A stretch of 64,000 nucleotides of DNA from an uncultured Dongia sp. (lineage in GTDB: Bacteria > Pseudomonadota > Alphaproteobacteria > Dongiales > Dongiaceae), in NCBI RefSeq assembly GCF_936916975.1, contig NZ_CAKZGO010000014.1, positions 1 to 64,000 on the forward strand, read 5' to 3'. Made by a program: the position numbers and the translations under genes. This document shows positions 61,344 through 64,000 of the stretch, piece after piece. The notes beneath the pieces were generated by a model. It was given only the letters and a program-made list of their open reading frames with translations, was not told the origin of the DNA and did not search any database. Each line of letters begins with the position of its first letter. Position 1 is the stretch's first letter.

Positions 61344-63008
61344 ATGACCGCCCAATCTCTCGTCACCGGGCCTTTGGTCGCCGTATCGGCGGCGACCGAA
61401 ACCGCCAGCCGAATGGGCCGCGTGATTGCGGTTTCTGGCGCGAAGGTCGTTGGGCTGCTGCAGCGGGACGGCGCCACGCGGGGGCCCCATATCGGCGAAC
61501 TCATCAAGATCGTGACCGACGACTCGACCGTGTTCGGCTTCGTAACCGGGATCAGCATCGATAATCCGCAGCAGCGGGATCAGGAACTGCGCCGCGTAGA
61601 GTTGGAACTGGTGGGCGAGATCGATCATCGCAGCGGCGCCAACGCAGCGTTCCAGCGCGGCGTCTCAAATTTTCCGGCGCTCGATGATGTGCTGGCACGC
61701 GCCACCAGCGATGATCTGCGGCGCGTCTTCACCCGTCCGCTGGATACTGCACAGCCCAATGCGCGTAATGGCGCGCGGATCGGCGCCCTGCATCAGGATC
61801 ACACCATCCCGGCCGAAATCATGCCGAGCGAATTGCTCGGCAAGCATTTTGCTGTCCTGGGCACGACCGGCGCCGGCAAATCCTGCGCCATCGTCACGAT
61901 CCTGCGCGCGCTTCTTGGCCAGCATGCCAACGCGCATATCGTCATCCTTGATCCGCACAACGAATATGCGGCCGCCTTCAAGGACCGCGCCGAAATCGTG
62001 ACACCGGCTGATCTCGAATTGCCCTATTGGCTGCTCAATTTCGAAGAGCTTCGCGAGATGGTGATCGGCACCGGCAGCCCGCAGCCCGATGCCGATGCGG
62101 TGCTGCTCAATCAGGTGGTGACGCAGGCCAAGCGCAACATGGTCCAGGATGCCGAGGCGGCATTGCAGGTCACCATCGATACGCCGACGCCCTATCGCCT
62201 CTCCGACATCGCCAAGATCATCGACGGCATCCTCGGCAAGCTCGACCGGCCCGCCGACATGGCGGCCTATCATCGCATCAAGGAACGCTTCGCGCATATG
62301 CAGGCCGACCGTCGCCTGGCGTTCATGTTTCCCGGTGGCAATAGCAGCGCGCTGCAGGGCATGGTCACGCGTGACAACATGGCAAAGATTCTCGGCCGCC
62401 TGTTCCGCGTGCCGGTCGGTGGCAAACCCGTGACCGTGCTCGATACCTCAGGCGTGCCGGCGGAAATTCTCAACGTCGTCGTCTCCTTGCTCTGCCGCAT
62501 GAGTTTCGACTTCGCGCTGTGGAGCGAGCAGAAGGCACCGGTGCTTCTGGTCTGCGAGGAAGCGCATCGCTATGCCCCCGCCGACACGAAGGCAGGTTTC
62601 GAACCCACCAAGCGCGCGCTCTCGCGCATCGCCAAGGAAGGTCGCAAATACGGCGTCTCGCTGTGCCTCATCAGCCAGCGTCCTTCGGAACTGGACACCA
62701 CCGTGCTGTCGCAATGCAGCACCATCTTCGCGCTGCGCATGACCAGCCAGAAGGACCAGGAATTCCTGGCAGCGGCCCTGCCGGAATCGAGCCTGGGGTT
62801 GATGAGCGAGCTGCCATCCTTGCGCAACGGCCAGGCGATTGCGGTGGGCGAGGGTGTCCCCTTGCCGACCCGGATCGATTTCGATCGGCTGGCCGAAGAA
62901 CACCAGCCGCACAGCCGCACGGCGCCTTTCGCCACGGCCTGGCAGCAGGACCAGCTCTCCGCCGCCGACCTCACCGAGATCGTCAAGCGCTGGCGCCATC
63001 AGCCCTAG
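61344..63008 (+). CDS. HerA-like DNA translocase/helicase ATPase
   Basis: A 554-residue ATPase of the HerA/FtsK superfamily. An N-terminal HAS-barrel-like domain (about residues 1-100) precedes Walker A GTTGAGKSCAIV (near residue 174), the motif VILDPHNEYAAAF, Walker B PVLLVCEEAHRYAP and the late segment KEGRKYGVSLCLISQRPSELD typical of HerA. ACGGAG precedes the ATG. No NurA nuclease or Sir2/DUF defence partner is adjacent. It probably forms a hexameric DNA pump; the role may be repair or defence. Confidence 0.88.
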   Translation: MTAQSLVTGPLVAVSAATETASRMGRVIAVSGAKVVGLLQRDGATRGPHIGELIKIVTDDSTVFGFVTGISIDNPQQRDQELRRVELELVGEIDHRSGANAAFQRGVSNFPALDDVLARATSDDLRRVFTRPLDTAQPNARNGARIGALHQDHTIPAEIMPSELLGKHFAVLGTTGAGKSCAIVTILRALLGQHANAHIVILDPHNEYAAAFKDRAEIVTPADLELPYWLLNFEELREMVIGTGSPQPDADAVLLNQVVTQAKRNMVQDAEAALQVTIDTPTPYRLSDIAKIIDGILGKLDRPADMAAYHRIKERFAHMQADRRLAFMFPGGNSSALQGMVTRDNMAKILGRLFRVPVGGKPVTVLDTSGVPAEILNVVVSLLCRMSFDFALWSEQKAPVLLVCEEAHRYAPADTKAGFEPTKRALSRIAKEGRKYGVSLCLISQRPSELDTTVLSQCSTIFALRMTSQKDQEFLAAALPESSLGLMSELPSLRNGQAIAVGEGVPLPTRIDFDRLAEEHQPHSRTAPFATAWQQDQLSAADLTEIVKRWRHQP

Positions 63009-63093
63009 GTGGACTAGCACCCGTGGATTACCCCTTGGCATCGATCCTGGCCGTCGCCATATAGCCAAAAGCCGCTTCCGCGCCCTTTGGGGG

Positions 63094-63993
63094 ATGACCT
63101 TGCCAAATTGGTTAAAGCTTATGCGCCGTGCCGCGCGGCGCGCCGTTCTCGGTTTTATGGCCCTGCTGCCGTTTGCCGGGGCTGCTGCTGCCGAACCTGC
63201 TCTCTGGGTGGTGAAGGATTCCGACAGCACGATCTATCTCTTCGGCACTGTCCATCTCCTCAAGCCCGACATGAATTGGCGGTCCGACAAGGTCAACGCT
63301 GCCCTGCAGTCCAGCGACGATCTGTGGCTGGAACTGGCTGAAGGTGGCAAGGGCGCCATGACCGAGGCGCAGCTTTGGAAGTTCGGCAAGGACCCGGCGC
63401 ATCCCCTCTCCACCAAATTGGAACCCGAGGAATGGAAGCGCCTGCGCGAGGCCGCCAAGCGGGTCGGCGTGCCACCCGTGTCACTGGAATCCATGCGGCC
63501 GTGGCTTGCCTCGATCGTGCTCGGGACGGCGCCGATGGAACAGGCGGGCTACAAGACGGAACTTGGTGTCGATAACCAATTGCGCATGACGGCGAAGGCG
63601 GCTGACAAGCCGGTCAAGGGATTGGAGACGGTCGAGCAGCAGTTCGGATTCCTGGCTGGGCTGCCGCCGGAAATGGAACTCGCCATGCTGTCGCAAACGA
63701 TCGACATGCAAATGGAGGGTGCTGCTCACCTCGACAAGATCGCCGGCGCGTGGCTCGCGGGCAACGTCGATGAGCTCAGTATGCTGCTCGTCGCCGAAAA
63801 CCAGACGATCCATGACAAGGCCTTCTACAATCGCCTGCTCGTCGATCGCAACAAGCAATGGGCGACGCAGATCACCGAGATGTTGAAGACGCCCGGCACG
63901 CATTTTATTGCCGTCGGTGCTGCACATCTCGCCGGCGCTGATTCCGTTCAAACCATGCTGCTGAAACGCGGCCTCACTGTCGCGCGGCAGTGA
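63094..63993 (+). CDS. TraB/GumN family protein
   Basis: About 299 residues from MTLPNWLK (an internal start at MRRAARRAV is possible); the track ORF begins 85 codons early inside herA in another frame. It has a signal peptide (RRAVLGFMALLPFAGAAAA). TraB/GumN motifs are TIYLFGTVHLLKPD near the N-terminus and HFIAVGAAHLAGADSV near the C-terminus, with candidate metal-binding histidines in both GxxH segments. Related proteins are proposed metalloproteases. It lies 86 bp downstream of the HerA gene on the same strand. Confidence 0.88.
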   Translation: MTLPNWLKLMRRAARRAVLGFMALLPFAGAAAAEPALWVVKDSDSTIYLFGTVHLLKPDMNWRSDKVNAALQSSDDLWLELAEGGKGAMTEAQLWKFGKDPAHPLSTKLEPEEWKRLREAAKRVGVPPVSLESMRPWLASIVLGTAPMEQAGYKTELGVDNQLRMTAKAADKPVKGLETVEQQFGFLAGLPPEMELAMLSQTIDMQMEGAAHLDKIAGAWLAGNVDELSMLLVAENQTIHDKAFYNRLLVDRNKQWATQITEMLKTPGTHFIAVGAAHLAGADSVQTMLLKRGLTVARQ

Positions 63994-64000
63994 TAGCGCT

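Noticed and set aside
61344-63993. Reading HerA plus TraB/GumN as a defence island
   Set aside because: No nuclease, toxin or mobile-element context is present and both families are common housekeeping genes in alphaproteobacteria.

Overview
The window is about 64 kb of GC-rich chromosome from an alphaproteobacterium, most plausibly Rhodospirillales-like (Dongia/Azospirillum-type); I would not go below order. The evidence is the conserved blocks ffs-dnaX-ybaB-recR and dnaK-dnaJ-(sensor kinase)-dapB, an alphaproteobacterial-style RpoH promoter before dnaK (CTTG-N17-CCTATAT), an ELM1-family protein, and a giant two-TM coiled-coil protein resembling the polar proteins TipN/GPR. No phage, insertion sequence, CRISPR array, rRNA or tRNA was recognised.

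Layout. 0-2 kb: a peroxiredoxin-like gene and a TetR regulator sharing a TGGAC-N6-GTCCA operator, then two small unknown genes and a strong terminator. 2-5 kb: the tdh-kbl threonine-degradation operon and a PAS protein. 5-11 kb: the giant coiled-coil protein (about 1939 aa). 11-19 kb: EF-hand protein, methylmalonyl-CoA mutase, soluble aldose-sugar dehydrogenase, class III adenylate cyclase and a pentapeptide-repeat protein. 19-25.6 kb: PPK2 with a quinone-reductase-like MDR, GST, glycosyltransferase, hydrolase, SDR and a TPR protein. 25.6-36.6 kb: a sensory island with three methyl-accepting chemotaxis proteins (MCPs). Two MCPs sit in near-duplicate operons, each downstream of an exported alpha-carbonic anhydrase, and a tandem pair of AraC-family regulators lies between the two operons. 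37-45.5 kb: ELM1-family protein, dnaK, dnaJ, a PAS histidine kinase and a dapB with an unusual Ala/Lys/Pro-rich N-terminal extension. 45.5-49.6 kb: a one-strand redox cluster (two ABM-fold enzymes, old yellow enzyme, Tat-exported VOC protein and a DJ-1-like fragment) divergent from a LysR regulator. 49.6-64 kb: DMT exporter, DUF2244, nth, DUF4139, a MotB-like pair, recR-ybaB-dnaX-ffs, nudC, a second pentapeptide protein, a HerA-like ATPase and a TraB/GumN protein.

The strongest candidate for an undescribed system is the duplicated alpha-carbonic anhydrase + chemoreceptor operon with its AraC pair at 28.4-36.6 kb. It suggests CO2/bicarbonate or pH-linked sensing at the cell envelope. That function is inferred from gene order and family membership only. 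Other notable items are the giant polar-type protein with internal 116-residue repeats, two related pentapeptide proteins carrying recurrent H-x-x-W motifs, a MotB-like pair without MotA in which only one member has the membrane Asp, and palindromic REP-like elements, one of them inside the ybaB-recR operon.

All family assignments come from reading motifs and lengths; no database search was run. Starts were moved inward from the ORF track where a Shine-Dalgarno (SD) site or family length argued for it.
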